Assembly: GCA_041671765.1 (NCBI GenBank)
Contig: JBAZAX010000003.1
Span: forward strand, 18,892 to 82,891
DNA: 64,000 bases
Reading direction: 5' to 3'
Source: JBAZAX01 sp041671765
GTDB lineage: Bacteria; Babelota; Babeliae; Babelales; RVW-14
In this document: positions 38,401-48,751 of the stretch, piece by piece
How the letters are laid out: the number at the start of each line of letters is the position of its first letter
How positions within the stretch are numbered: the stretch's first letter is position 1
The notes under the pieces: generated by a model
Seen by the model: the letters and a program-made list of their open reading frames with translations, nothing else
Database searches by the model: none
Told to the model about the DNA's origin: nothing
Position numbers and translations under genes: made by a program

Positions 38401-39421
38401 TACCATCAGAAGACCAAGCCACACAGCTTGGTGAAAATTCTGTGGCTACTTCACCAATTGAATCTCCGATATATGTTTTGGGTAAATCTAAAGACTGATT
38501 GCTTTTAATAAAACACTGATTTTCAAAATTTACAGACCCCTTCGTAAATCCACATCCGGTAGAAGTTGCAAAAAGAGAAGCTTCATTAAAATGTATTGTT
38601 GAAGTCTTATCTGCCATCAAAACAAAGTTATTCGTGGTAGTTGTTGGCCACTGATCAAATTTGCAATCGGTTATAGTTGCAGGCGTTACGGAAAAAGTTG
38701 TTCCTATATCAAAATAAAAAGTGCTGTCCGGCGCTATAAAAGTATGCTGTGTCGATTCGTATATAAAGGCAGAAGTTCCGGTAACCACCACATCATCATG
38801 AATAAAAAGTTGGCCTTGGGGAAACAAAAAATCTTGTGATAATGCAAATTCAACATTATCTAGCGCAAGATTGCTTTCAAACGCTGCAAGCCTGATGAAT
38901 GGATCAGAAAAATCATTAAAATTTTGCACAATCTTCATATTGCGTAATGTTAGCGTAATATTTGTATCAACAAAAATTCTGCCTCTTTTTCCAAAAATAA
39001 GTTCATTACCCTGCCCATTAATTATTGTATCTGAATTTATGTGGATAACAGAATCATCCGGAATTGTTAAATTTCCATTCAGAAAAATGGTTTTTCCATT
39101 TCCCCTTATTACACCACTTCTTGAAAGTGTAACGTTAGAATCAAGATAAAGATCTCCCTCAAGACTAAGAGTTCCTGTTTCACGTAAATCAAGCCCACCT
39201 GAAAATGGTGTTTTTATATTTAAAAATGCAGTGGCATCACTTAAAATTGTTGCACCTGAATTAAGTGTTACATATCCTCGTGCATATTCGTTATTATGAA
39301 AGACCTGATTTGTCGTTAAATACTTTACTGACGTTGTTCCATCAATGGAAGCAGGCGCAAGATTTTTAGAAATAAAAAGCAAGCTGACTGTAAAATAAAA
39401 TACTATCTTTGATATTTTCAT
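35450..39421 (-). CDS. Secreted solenoid/propeller protein B (21 blades)
   Basis: This 1323-residue protein has GAGGAAG before the ATG and a signal peptide (IVFYFTVSLLFISKNLAPAS). The solenoid-like N-domain (about 25-320) carries KYLTTNQVFHNNEYARGYV, GTLSLEGDLYLDSN and FGKRGRIFVDTNITLTLRNM. I count 21 blades with cores such as VSWSPDGRFIAI and LQIFSFNG, equal to three rings of seven. The last blade lacks its outer strand, which is supplied before blade 1 (velcro closure). The tail ends DGLVNYDCVV. The repeat resembles the YVTN/YncE type of propeller found in surface-layer proteins. The ligand is unknown. Confidence 0.88.
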   Translation of the reverse strand: MKISKIVFYFTVSLLFISKNLAPASIDGTTSVKYLTTNQVFHNNEYARGYVTLNSGATILSDATAFLNIKTPFSGGLDLRETGTLSLEGDLYLDSNVTLSRSGVIRGNGKTIFLNGNLTIPDDSVIHINSDTIINGQGNELIFGKRGRIFVDTNITLTLRNMKIVQNFNDFSDPFIRLAAFESNLALDNVEFALSQDFLFPQGQLFIHDDVVVTGTSAFIYESTQHTFIAPDSTFYFDIGTTFSVTPATITDCKFDQWPTTTTNNFVLMADKTSTIHFNEASLFATSTGCGFTKGSVNFENQCFIKSNQSLDLPKTYIGDSIGEVATEFSPSCVAWSSDGNFLAVVNKNSDSLQIFDSVTLAQIGSSATTGSGSFPISVSWSNTSTQLAVANSGDNTLKVFNFNGSTTPTLSVSRSTGTTPSCCAWSTLGQFIAVTNLGSDNLQIFKSDTLAQIGSNATTGDMPSSVSWAPGDQYLAVTNSASNTLQIFSFNYVSTPVQFGSSAATGLSPASVSWASTGVFIAVANKSSNTLQIFSFDINQTLTLIHTFSTNYEPVGVSWTSDGKYVFVVNYAAATLQLFSFYDLTKVVLVGGAASTGSNPQSVSWAPLSNFIAVVNNTSNTLEIFSFNGSSTPTISGSAATGTAPKSVSWSPVSNYVAVVNDTSGTLQVFSVSGLGVPTLAASIATGTNPKSVVWDPTGNFIAVGNYTSDTLQVFNFVAPGTLTLSATVSTGAGSNPTAVNWSPFGNFIAVANYTANTLQVFHFDGISTLTQIGGNAPTGTTQNSVIWSPDGSFLMTGLFYGNAISMQIFSFDGLSTPVLVQSKSEAATISISWSPDGRFIANISGYYLFERINIYSFNGANSPAVVSNYIVFEVGFPSQISWSKNGKFIALIGNSDKLQVYSINSSLIKSQDPLTVSTQKNPSSLSWSPTSTQIAVASQTQNSLQIFPLLQPDPLSQVGSDLVLGTWDEPFSVSWSSNGKFLAIGSGAVPGILQAFAFDQINTPTQVGSNVSVGSYPDVTWSPDGRFIAVAGSTSLGVFSFDGYNTPIQVGSTVSLSDDAQGLTWSPDGKFIAVVYGSSTYGMQIFSFNGSGTPVQVGSDVLFGDYPSSVSWSPDGRFIAISIFYSNIVKIFSFDGANTPTQVGGDLSTGRLPFTAMWSPDGRFIVVECVEALLQIFSFNGYSTPTKVTIDAPTGLAPSAAALSPNGAFAAIVSEFTRDLLLFSSKNVNPPIPIGSGEALGGQATSVAWSKDGNFIATVTRHPHILEIFKVNYIVDRSTQTISNAVVFGNSKLGSNYDTTVKILAGANVMVDGLVNYDCVV

Positions 39422-39454
39422 GACTTTCTTCCTCTATCAGTTACTTACCCTTTT

Positions 39455-42400
39455 TTAAATTACACAATCATAATTTAACAAACCATCAACGTTAACATTT
39501 GCGCCTGCTAAAAGATTTACTGTTGCATCATAATTTGAACCAAGATTTGAATTACCAAATACAATTCCATTTGATATCGCTTGAACTGAATTATCAGTTA
39601 TATAATCTGCTTTAAATATCTGTAATGTATTTGAGCCGTAATTAACAACAGCAACAAATCTACCATCAGCGGACCAAGAAACAGAATATGGAGCAGAACC
39701 GGTAACCACATTGCTACCCACCTGAATTGGGGTACTTATTCCTTCAAATGAAAATACTTGTAATCTATTAGAGCTTCTGTTAACAACAGAGATAAATCTA
39801 CCATCGGGAGACCATGATACCGAATCCGGATTGGTATCGGTAATGGCATTTCCACCAACTTGCGTTGGTGTACTGGATCCGTTAAATGAAAATACCTGTA
39901 ATCTGTTAGATCCATAATTAGCTACTGCAATAAATCTACCATCAGGTGACCATGACACGGAAATTGGATTAGTACTGGTAATTGCATTGCTACCAACTTG
40001 TGTTGGAGTACTGGATCCATTAAATGAAAATACCTGTAATCTGTTAGACCCATAATTAGCTACCGCAATAAATCTGCCATCCGATGACCATGATGCACAA
40101 CTTGGGCTAGTGCTAGTGGTTGCATTACCGCCAACTTGCGTTGGGGTACTTGATCCATTAAATGAAAATACCTGTAATCTACTGGATCCATAATTGGCTA
40201 CTGCAATAAATTTACCATCCGGAGACCATGATATCGAATTAGGATTAGTGCTTGTGGTTGCATTACTACCAACTTGAGTTGGAGTACTGGATCCGTTAAA
40301 TGAAAATACTTGTAATGTATTTGAACCATAATTAGCTACCGCAATAAATTTACCATCTGCTGAAAATGCCACCGAATTTGGGTTAGTACCGGTAGATACA
40401 TCACTTCCAACCTGCGCTGGTAGGCTCATCCCATTAAATGCAAAAACTTTTAATTTACCGGAATTATTACCTACGACAGCAATAAACCTACCATCCTGCG
40501 TCCATGACACTGAACTCGGACTGGTACCGTTAGTCGAAAATAACTGAAGCAAGTCTGAATTAGCATCCACAACAGCAACATATACACCTGCAGGGGACCA
40601 TGAAACAGAAGAAGGACCACTCATTGTTGAGATACCCGAACCAATCGAACCGGTATCTCCTAAAACATTAAGCGTCGATATTTGTAATTTATTCCCACTT
40701 GAATTGGCAGTAGCAATGAATTTGTCATCGGGTGACCATGCTGCAGAAGTTGGCGCGTTAACGGTAGCCACACTGCTACTGACTTGCACTGGAGCGCTGA
40801 TTCCATTAAATGAAAATACTTGTAGTGCATTGGAACTGTAATTAGCGACAGTAATAAATCTTCCATCGGCGGTCCACGATACCGCACGTGGTGAAGTACC
40901 GGTCGTCGCAGCCGTACCAACTAAAACTGGAGATCCGGTTCCACTAAATGAAAATACCTTCAATTCATTGGTAGAAGAATTAGCCACGGCAACAAACCTA
41001 CCATCCGGTGACCACGAAACCGAACGTGGGCTAGTAGCAGCCCCTGTAGATACTGAACCGACTAAAGTTGGAGTACTTGACCCATTAAATGAAAATATCT
41101 GTAATGTATTAGCTGTTGAATTAACCACAGCAATAAATCTACCATCATCTGACCATGACACCCAAGACGGAGCGGTTCCGGTAGATACTGCCGGCGCAAA
41201 AGGACTCCCAATACCAAATTCATCAAAAGGAAATACCTGTAATGTGTTGGCAGTGGAATTAACCACGGCGATAAAATTAGCTACCGGTGAACATGATACC
41301 GAAATTGGTGCGGTACCGGTGGCCGCATCAGACCCAACTTTTACAGGCCCCTCTCCAGTGTTGAATGAAAATTTTTGCAATGTATTAGATGTGGAATTGA
41401 CCACAGCAATATATCTTCCATCCGGTGAAAAGCCTACTGACTGTGGCGTAGACCCGGTGGCGATGTCATTAAATGCTTTAACGGGAGTACCCAATCCATC
41501 AAATGAAAAAATTTGCAATGTATTGGAAGCGTAATTAACAACAGCAATCAAACTACCATCAGACGACCAAGTTACACAAAATGGCTGCGTCCCAGTAGTT
41601 ACCCCTCCACCAAAGGCGGTTGGTGTACTTGATCCATTAAATGCATAAACTTGTAATATATCAAAACCAGTATTAACAACTGCAAAAAAGTTTCCATTAG
41701 GAGCCCACGATATGGATTCCATAAGAGCAACGCCATGTGCATTGCCACCAATTTTAGTTAAAGTATTTACCCCATTAAATGAAAATACCATTATTGTTGC
41801 ATCCAATTCGTTACATATTGCGATAAAATTACCCGCAGGTGACCACGATACAGAACTTGGCCTGCTTGGATTTGGTGCTGCCTCTCCACTGTAAGTAGAT
41901 ATACTGGCTACCAAAGTTGGTGTCGTTGATCCATTAAATGAAAATACTTGTAATGTATCAGAATCATAGTTAACTACAGCAAGAAAACTTCCTCCTGATG
42001 CCCATGATACTGAATATGGTGTTGTTCCTGTAGTTGCATTACTTCCAACTTGGGTTGGCGTACTGGACCCGTTAAATGAGAATACTTGTAAAGTATTTGA
42101 ACTGGAATTAACAACTGCTATAAAGTTACCTGCCGGTGACCATGCCACCGAACGTGGAGAACTGCCAGTAGCTGCATCACTACCAACCTGAATTGGAATT
42201 CCTGTTCCATTAGATGAAAATACTTGTAATGTGTTAGCACTTTGATTAACAACAGCCATAAAATTACTGTTTGATGACCATGACACAGAAGTTGGACCAC
42301 TACCGGTGGCAACACTACCAACCGACTGTACAGTATTTAAAGAAAATACCTGCAAAACGCTACCATTACTTGAAACCACGGCAATGAAATCGCCATTAGG

Positions 42401-45337
42401 AGACCAATCCAAACAACTGGAGCCAAACGTAACTGCAATATTAGCACTTGCTCGAGTTGGGTTGGTATAACCATCAAATGAAAATATTATAAATGAGCTG
42501 CTAAATGCATTTGCTACAGCAATAAATTTACCATCCGGTGACCATGATGCCGAACGAGGACTGCTTGGAGACCCGGTAGAAACAGTCCATGACAGTGTCG
42601 GAGTACTAGACCCATTAAACGAAAAAATTTGGAATGAATTTGCATTCGCATTAACAACTGCAATAAATTCACCTGCAGGAGACCACGCGACTGAATATGG
42701 CAAACTACCGGTACTCACAAAACCCCCTACCTGTGTTGGGGTGCTGGAACCATTAAATGCAAATACACCTAATCTATCGAATGCCGCTGATGCCACGGCA
42801 ATAAACGCACCATCAGGCGACCATGATACTATTCCGTCATATCCACCTGCAGATACTCCGCTCCCAACAAGCGTTGGGGTGCTAGATCCGTTAAATGCAA
42901 AAACTTCCAAAGAATAACTTCCCACGGCAATAAAATTACCACTAGGTGCCCAATCTACTGAATATGGATCAACATCAGTAGCAGCATTGCTACCCACAAT
43001 AGTTGGTGTACTAGATCCATCAAATGAATAAACCTGCAATGTACCATAACTAGGAAATGGACCTACTTCATTAACTACTGCAATAAAATTACCCACAGGA
43101 GACCACGACACAGAAGCTGGAGTTGCACCAGTAGACACATTACTACCAACCTGAACGGGTGTACTTGTACCATTGAATGAAAAAACCTGCAATGTACCTG
43201 AAGAATTAACCACCGCCATAAAATTACTGTTCGGTGACCACGATACCGCCATTGGCGTATTTCCCGTAGTAACGTTACTACCAATCTGAACTGGATAATA
43301 CCAAGATAATGCAAATAGTTGCATTGTATTGGACAATTGATTAACCAAAGCTATAAAGTTGGTATCATAAGCCCACGAAACTGAAGCCGGGCTAGAACCG
43401 GTAACCGCATCAATACCCTCTTGTGTTAAAGTTGAACCATCAAATGAAAAGGCCTGCAACCTGTCAGAACCTTGATTTGCAACATCAAGAAAATTACCAC
43501 CGGCCGACCACAATGCTGAAACCGGTGTTGTCAGGGTGTTCTGGGTAACAACCTGACTTAAGGAACTTTGATTTGTAAAAGGTAAAAATTGTAAAGTATT
43601 TGCATTGTAATTTACAATGACACAATATGTACCATCCAACTTCCATACTACTGAAACAGGCATATCATTAGTTGTAACCGTATCAATTAAGCTTAAAGCG
43701 TGATTTTTATCTAATGAAAATGTTTGTACAGAGTCAGATGTCGCATTGACAACAGATAAAAACATTCCATTTTGCGCCCAGGCAACAGATGCAGGCCCTG
43801 AATTTGTGGCAATAGTCGCGACTTGCACAGGAGCACCAGATCCACTAAATGAAAAAACTTGCAAAGAATTTGAACCTGAATTTGTTACTGCCAAAAGTCT
43901 GTCCCCAGGAGCCCATGCAACAGATGACGGGGTCGTGCCCGTTGCAACACTTCCGATCGAGGATAAGGTCGATGCCTTAAAAATTTGTACTGTATTTGAA
44001 CCTGAATTTGTTACTGCAATATAATTACCGTACAACGACCAGGCACAACATGATGGTGTTGTTCCGGTAGATTTGCTTACTGAAAGAGTTGGAGTACTTG
44101 CTCCGGTAAAATTAAACACCTTGACAGTGTTATCTCCGGAATAAGCAACTGCAAGCTGAGTACTTGTATTTGACCATGAAACATATACAGGTAAACTTCC
44201 CGTAACCAAATTACTACCAATCTGAGCAAGTGTGGTGGAATTAAAAATTTGTAATGAATTTGAATTCTTATTTACAACAGCCAAATAATTTCCGTTTGGA
44301 GACCATGACACACAACTTGGCAAATCACCGGTAGCAACACTTGGAAGAACAGGATCCATGCTAAAATTGAATGTGGTATCACTAAATAGCGATGTAGCAA
44401 GATTAATGGCATTATTACTTTTTAGAAGACACTGATTTTCAAAATTTACAATTCCCTTTGTAAACCTGCACCCGGTAAATGTGGTTTTTAATGAACTTTC
44501 ATTAAAATGCAAGCTTGATGTTTGATCTGACATTAAAATAAAATTATTGGATTTATAAGTTGGTGATTGATTGAACACACAATCGGTAAATGTCGCCGGG
44601 TTGACTGAAAAGGTCGTACCTATGTCAAAATAAAATCTGCTGTCCGGTGTTATAAAACTATGTTGAGTAGATTGGTAAACAAAAGCAGAGGTTCCGGTTA
44701 CCGCAACATCTCCGTGAACAAAGAGTTGGCCTTGCGGAAATAAAAAATTTTGTGACAATACAAGCTCAACATCGTTTAGAGCAAGCTTACTTTTAAAAGC
44801 CGCAAGCCTGATACATGGATCAGAAAAATCATTATAAGTTTGTACTACACGCAAATTTTGCAAAGTTAAAGTAACATTTGAGTCTACAAAAAGTCTACCT
44901 CTTCGACCAAAAATCAAATCCTTGCCTTGCCCATTGATTATTGTATTTGAGTTGATATGAATAATAGAATTATCCGGAATTGTTAAGTTTCCGTTCATAA
45001 AAATAGTTTTGTGATTTCCATTAATTACACCGCTTCCGGAAAGAGTAAATTGTGAATCAAGATAAAGGTCTCCTTGAAGATTTAATGTTCCTGTCGAACG
45101 TAAATCAAGTCCACCAGAAAATGGTTCTTGCGTATCAAAAAAAACACCTGCTGTCCCCAAAATTGTTGCTCCAGAATTAAATTTCACATACCCGCGCGCA
45201 TATTCTCCATTTCTGAAAACTTGATTTTTTGTTAAATACTTAACCGATGACGTTCCGTCAACAGATGAAGCACGTACAAAATTTGAAAAAAATAAAAAAA
45301 CAATAATAAAATGTAATGAAAAATTCGATAACTTCAT
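39455..45337 (-). CDS. Secreted solenoid/propeller protein C (35 blades)
   Basis: The start is set at ATG 45337 after AGGAG; the longer frame overlaps gene D and lacks a signal peptide at its end. The roughly 1960-residue protein has a signal peptide (FSLHFIIVFLFFSNFVRASS) and the same solenoid N-domain as B, D and E. It then has 35 consecutive blades of about 46 residues, equal to five rings of seven. The tail ends DGLLNYDCVI. Blades 30-34 are nearly identical (FIAVANYGSNRLQVFSFNGS), showing recent amplification. It is by far the largest protein of the window. A role as adhesin, surface layer or host-binding protein is inferred only. Confidence 0.88.
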   Translation of the reverse strand: MKLSNFSLHFIIVFLFFSNFVRASSVDGTSSVKYLTKNQVFRNGEYARGYVKFNSGATILGTAGVFFDTQEPFSGGLDLRSTGTLNLQGDLYLDSQFTLSGSGVINGNHKTIFMNGNLTIPDNSIIHINSNTIINGQGKDLIFGRRGRLFVDSNVTLTLQNLRVVQTYNDFSDPCIRLAAFKSKLALNDVELVLSQNFLFPQGQLFVHGDVAVTGTSAFVYQSTQHSFITPDSRFYFDIGTTFSVNPATFTDCVFNQSPTYKSNNFILMSDQTSSLHFNESSLKTTFTGCRFTKGIVNFENQCLLKSNNAINLATSLFSDTTFNFSMDPVLPSVATGDLPSCVSWSPNGNYLAVVNKNSNSLQIFNSTTLAQIGSNLVTGSLPVYVSWSNTSTQLAVAYSGDNTVKVFNFTGASTPTLSVSKSTGTTPSCCAWSLYGNYIAVTNSGSNTVQIFKASTLSSIGSVATGTTPSSVAWAPGDRLLAVTNSGSNSLQVFSFSGSGAPVQVATIATNSGPASVAWAQNGMFLSVVNATSDSVQTFSLDKNHALSLIDTVTTNDMPVSVVWKLDGTYCVIVNYNANTLQFLPFTNQSSLSQVVTQNTLTTPVSALWSAGGNFLDVANQGSDRLQAFSFDGSTLTQEGIDAVTGSSPASVSWAYDTNFIALVNQLSNTMQLFALSWYYPVQIGSNVTTGNTPMAVSWSPNSNFMAVVNSSGTLQVFSFNGTSTPVQVGSNVSTGATPASVSWSPVGNFIAVVNEVGPFPSYGTLQVYSFDGSSTPTIVGSNAATDVDPYSVDWAPSGNFIAVGSYSLEVFAFNGSSTPTLVGSGVSAGGYDGIVSWSPDGAFIAVASAAFDRLGVFAFNGSSTPTQVGGFVSTGSLPYSVAWSPAGEFIAVVNANANSFQIFSFNGSSTPTLSWTVSTGSPSSPRSASWSPDGKFIAVANAFSSSFIIFSFDGYTNPTRASANIAVTFGSSCLDWSPNGDFIAVVSSNGSVLQVFSLNTVQSVGSVATGSGPTSVSWSSNSNFMAVVNQSANTLQVFSSNGTGIPIQVGSDAATGSSPRSVAWSPAGNFIAVVNSSSNTLQVFSFNGSSTPTQVGSNATTGTTPYSVSWASGGSFLAVVNYDSDTLQVFSFNGSTTPTLVASISTYSGEAAPNPSRPSSVSWSPAGNFIAICNELDATIMVFSFNGVNTLTKIGGNAHGVALMESISWAPNGNFFAVVNTGFDILQVYAFNGSSTPTAFGGGVTTGTQPFCVTWSSDGSLIAVVNYASNTLQIFSFDGLGTPVKAFNDIATGSTPQSVGFSPDGRYIAVVNSTSNTLQKFSFNTGEGPVKVGSDAATGTAPISVSCSPVANFIAVVNSTANTLQVFPFDEFGIGSPFAPAVSTGTAPSWVSWSDDGRFIAVVNSTANTLQIFSFNGSSTPTLVGSVSTGAATSPRSVSWSPDGRFVAVANSSTNELKVFSFSGTGSPVLVGTAATTGTSPRAVSWTADGRFITVANYSSNALQVFSFNGISAPVQVSSSVATVNAPTSAAWSPDDKFIATANSSGNKLQISTLNVLGDTGSIGSGISTMSGPSSVSWSPAGVYVAVVDANSDLLQLFSTNGTSPSSVSWTQDGRFIAVVGNNSGKLKVFAFNGMSLPAQVGSDVSTGTNPNSVAFSADGKFIAVANYGSNTLQVFSFNGSSTPTQVGSNATTSTNPNSISWSPDGKFIAVANYGSSRLQVFSFNGSSTPTQVGGNATTSTSPSCASWSSDGRFIAVANYGSNRLQVFSFNGSSTPTQVGSNAITSTNPISVSWSPDGRFIAVANYGSNRLQVFSFNGSSTPTQVGGNAITDTNPDSVSWSPDGRFISVVNRSSNRLQVFSFEGISTPIQVGSNVVTGSAPYSVSWSADGRFVAVVNYGSNTLQIFKADYITDNSVQAISNGIVFGNSNLGSNYDATVNLLAGANVNVDGLLNYDCVI
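39700..40400 (-). repeat. Recently amplified 138-base coding repeats in gene C
   Basis: Successive units encoding blades 30-34 recur with a period of exactly 138 bases; for example GGATCC occurs at 39875 and 40013. They differ by only a few bases, mostly silent. Such units are prone to unequal recombination or slippage. The period equals one 46-residue blade. Confidence 0.85.
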
Positions 45338-45354
45338 ACCGCTCCTGCTCTTTT

Positions 45355-48300
45355 TTAATTTACACAATCATAATTTACCAATCCATCTACATTAACATTT
45401 GATCCGGCCAATATATTTACCGTAGTATCATAAGTAGACCCAAGATTTGCATTTCCAAAGACCACACCATTTGAAATAGCTTGATCGCTTTTATCCGAAA
45501 CATAATTTAACTTTAATATTTGTAGTTTCTGATCACCTTGGCTTGTTATTGCAACAAATTTACCATCAGGAGACCATGAGACCTCTGTTGGATAATTTAT
45601 TGTAGATACATTTGTCCCAACTTGAATTGGGGTTGTGGATCCGTTAAATAAAAATACTTGAAATATTGAAGAGTAGTTACTGGTAACTCCAATAAATTCA
45701 CCATCTGGAGACCATGACAATGACATTGGATATATTCCAGTCATTACGTTTCTTCCGATTTGAATTGGGGTATTGTATCCATTAAATGAAAAGATTTGGA
45801 ATATATCCGAAGTCCTACTTGCAACTCCAAAAAATCTTCCATCATGAGACCATGGGATTGATCTTGAATAACCGCCTGTTGTTGCATAATTTCCAATTTG
45901 TGTTGGCGTACTTATTCCATCAAATGAGTATACTCTTGCCAGGCCTGTTCCCACACAAGCAACTCCAATAAATCTTCCATCTTTGGACCATGATACTGAT
46001 TCCGGGGTGTATGCAGCCGCAACGTATCCTCCAACCAATTCAGGTGTATTTGCTCCATCAAATGAAACTATTTGAAGTCTATCCGGTAATACACAACAAA
46101 CGGCAATAAATTTGCCATCTGGTGACCATGTTGCTGAAATTGGCCCTAAAGGCTGACCCTCATTAATCAATATTGAATATGGTACCCCTAAACCGGATTC
46201 TGAAAATGGAAATATTTCTAATGTGCTGTCCCAGCCATTAACTACCGCAATAAATTTACCATCTGGTGACCATTCTATTGATGTTACATATCCACCATAA
46301 CCCGAAGTTAATAAAGTTGGCGTAGTCGATCCATTAAAACGGAATATTTGAATAGGTCCCGTTTTGTTTACTACTCCAACAAATCTACTATCAGGAGACC
46401 AAGCAACAGATCCTGGTGCAAATCCAAGGTTTACATAATTCCCAACTTGTTCTGCTATTTGAGGTTGAATGAGTTGAAATAATTGAATTTCATTTGAAAA
46501 CTCATTAACAACGGCAACACTTGTACCATTTGAGGACCATGATAACGAAGTTGGTCCATTTTTAGTAGAAATTCCATAACTAACTTGAGTAATATCTCCA
46601 TCAGTATCAAGCGAAAATATTTGTAACGGTCCACCAATATCTACTGCAATAAATCTACTATCAGGCGACCACGATACCGATGAACCGAAAGGAATGGTAT
46701 CACTAATAAATACACCACCACAGAATTGGGAAGCAGTGCTATGCCCACTAAATGTAAATACTTGCAATGAACCTGAAATTTGACTCAATATCGCAATAAA
46801 TCTTCCATCAGGCGACCATGCTACCGATATTGGTTGTGTGCCCGTAGGTGCATCACCACCAACCTGCGTACCTCCAAATGTAAATATTTGTAGTATGCTA
46901 TTTGAATAATCTATTACAGCTTGAAATTCCCCATCTGGAGACCACGCCGTCGCATATGAGTAATCACCGGAACCAACGGCCTGTACAAGCCCACTCGTAT
47001 TATAAAATCTAAAAAATTGTAACGCATTTGAAATATAATTTATAACACCGCAATAATTTCCATCAAGTGTCCACGTTGTGGAAATTGGCACATAACCAGT
47101 TGTAATCGTATCCATAAGACTCAGCGTAGAACTCAAATTAAATAAAAATGTCTGTAAATTGTGTGAGCCACCGTTTACAACCGATAAAAATGTCCCATTT
47201 CGCGCCCATGCCACAGATGAAGGGATAAATCCTGTAGCAGTATTTGCTACTTGTACCGGAGCACCAGAACCATTGAATGAAAAAATTTGCAAAGTGTTTG
47301 CGCCTGAATTCGTTACAGCTAAAAATCTATCTCCTATAGACCAATCAACAGATGAAGGAATGCTACCGGTTGCAGAGCTTCCAATTAAAGCCAAAGTCAA
47401 TGCGCTAAAAATTTGTAAAGAGTTTGAACCAGCGTTAGTTACAGCAATATATCTGCCATAAGTAGACCAAACAACGCATGATGGTTTTGTACTTGTAGCA
47501 GCGCTTAATGAAAGAGTTGGAGTGCTTGCTCCAGTAAAATTAAACACCTTAACTGTATTATCTCCGGAATTTACAATTGCTAACTGGGTGCTGGTATTCG
47601 ACCATGAAACAGATACAGGAGAACTTCCCGTTATTACATCACTGCCAATTTGCGCTAAAGAGGTAGAATTAAAAATCTGCAAACTGTTTGACTGCTTATT
47701 TACAACGGCAAGATAACTTCCATCAGGCGAATAAGCCGTACAAGCGGGTAAGTTTCCCGTTGAAGCAATTTGGTTTGCGGCTTCAATGTATGGTTGAGGC
47801 AAATCAAGGGCACTATTACTTTTAATAAAACATTTATTATCAAAATCCACAGCACCTTTTGCAAATCTTGGACCAGTAGGAGTTGAACAAAGAGAAGCTT
47901 GATTTAATCCTAATTTTGACGTTTGATCCGACATTAAAATAAAATTATTTGCTGTGTAAGTTGGCCACTGATCAAATCTACAATCAGTGAATGTTGCAGG
48001 CGCAACCGAAAATGTTGTACCTATGTCAAAATAAAATGTACTGTCCGGCATTATGAAACTGTGTTGCGTTGTTTTATAAACAAATGCTGACGTTCCTGTT
48101 ACTACAACATCACCATAAACAAATAGCTGCCCCTGATTAAATAAAAAATCATTTGATAATGCAAGTTCAACATTATTTAAAGCAAGCTTACTTTTAAATG
48201 CTGCAAGCCTTATACATGCATCAGAAAAATTATTGAACGTCTGAACAATACGCATATTTTGCAACGTCAATGTAACGTTTGTGTCTACAAAAAGTTTACC

Positions 48301-48735
48301 TCTTCGACCAAAAGTAAGATTATTGCCTTGTCCATCAATTACAGTATTTGAATTTATATGAATTACAGAGTTGTCGGGAATTGTTAAGTTTCCACCCAAA
48401 AATATTGTTTTATCATTTCCCCTTATTACTCCACTTCCTGAAAACGTAAAGTTGGAATCCAAATAAAGATTCTCTTCAAGGCTGAGAGTTCCTGTTCCAC
48501 GTAAATCAAGAGCTCCTTCCAATGGTTCTTGTATACCAAAAAAAGCAGTGGCATCATTCAAAATTGTTGCACCCGATTTTAATTTTACAAATCCACGAGC
48601 GTATTGATTATTATGAAAAACCTGATTTGTCGTCAAATACTTCGGTGATGTTGTCCCATCAATAGAAGCTGCAAATAAATAATTTGAAAGTAAAAAAACA
48701 ACGCCAAAATATAGTAAAAAATTTGATAGCTTCAT
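45355..48735 (-). CDS. Secreted solenoid/propeller protein D (17 blades)
   Basis: This 1126-residue protein has AGGAGAGGT before the ATG and a signal peptide (FLLYFGVVFLLSNYLFA). The solenoid N-domain is very close to those of C and E. Seventeen blades follow, the first five closely matching the first five of B and C (YLAVVNKQSNSLQIFNS...). The tail ends DGLVNYDCVN. Seventeen is the only blade count in the cluster that is not a multiple of seven. It could be two rings plus three blades, rings of other size, or the result of a deletion. It lies 17 bases from gene C and 16 bases from gene E, so they are co-transcribed. Confidence 0.87.
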   Translation of the reverse strand: MKLSNFLLYFGVVFLLSNYLFAASIDGTTSPKYLTTNQVFHNNQYARGFVKLKSGATILNDATAFFGIQEPLEGALDLRGTGTLSLEENLYLDSNFTFSGSGVIRGNDKTIFLGGNLTIPDNSVIHINSNTVIDGQGNNLTFGRRGKLFVDTNVTLTLQNMRIVQTFNNFSDACIRLAAFKSKLALNNVELALSNDFLFNQGQLFVYGDVVVTGTSAFVYKTTQHSFIMPDSTFYFDIGTTFSVAPATFTDCRFDQWPTYTANNFILMSDQTSKLGLNQASLCSTPTGPRFAKGAVDFDNKCFIKSNSALDLPQPYIEAANQIASTGNLPACTAYSPDGSYLAVVNKQSNSLQIFNSTSLAQIGSDVITGSSPVSVSWSNTSTQLAIVNSGDNTVKVFNFTGASTPTLSLSAATSTKPSCVVWSTYGRYIAVTNAGSNSLQIFSALTLALIGSSATGSIPSSVDWSIGDRFLAVTNSGANTLQIFSFNGSGAPVQVANTATGFIPSSVAWARNGTFLSVVNGGSHNLQTFLFNLSSTLSLMDTITTGYVPISTTWTLDGNYCGVINYISNALQFFRFYNTSGLVQAVGSGDYSYATAWSPDGEFQAVIDYSNSILQIFTFGGTQVGGDAPTGTQPISVAWSPDGRFIAILSQISGSLQVFTFSGHSTASQFCGGVFISDTIPFGSSVSWSPDSRFIAVDIGGPLQIFSLDTDGDITQVSYGISTKNGPTSLSWSSNGTSVAVVNEFSNEIQLFQLIQPQIAEQVGNYVNLGFAPGSVAWSPDSRFVGVVNKTGPIQIFRFNGSTTPTLLTSGYGGYVTSIEWSPDGKFIAVVNGWDSTLEIFPFSESGLGVPYSILINEGQPLGPISATWSPDGKFIAVCCVLPDRLQIVSFDGANTPELVGGYVAAAYTPESVSWSKDGRFIGVACVGTGLARVYSFDGISTPTQIGNYATTGGYSRSIPWSHDGRFFGVASRTSDIFQIFSFNGYNTPIQIGRNVMTGIYPMSLSWSPDGEFIGVTSNYSSIFQVFLFNGSTTPIQVGTNVSTINYPTEVSWSPDGKFVAITSQGDQKLQILKLNYVSDKSDQAISNGVVFGNANLGSTYDTTVNILAGSNVNVDGLVNYDCVN

Positions 48736-48751
48736 ACCTCTCCTGATCTTT

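Noticed and set aside
40968..41534. Long open frame (188 codons) on the plus strand opposite gene C
   Set aside because: It is antisense to conserved blade repeats; its own sequence is just the periodic shadow of those repeats and it has no ribosome binding site.
39600..44345. Regularly spaced direct repeats resembling a CRISPR array
   Set aside because: The period is 138 bases, repeats run through without unique spacers, and the whole stretch is one open frame of propeller blades.
45338..45367. Overlap of gene C with gene D using the longest frame of C
   Set aside because: The ATG at 45337 follows AGGAG and begins the same MKLSNF signal peptide as in gene D.
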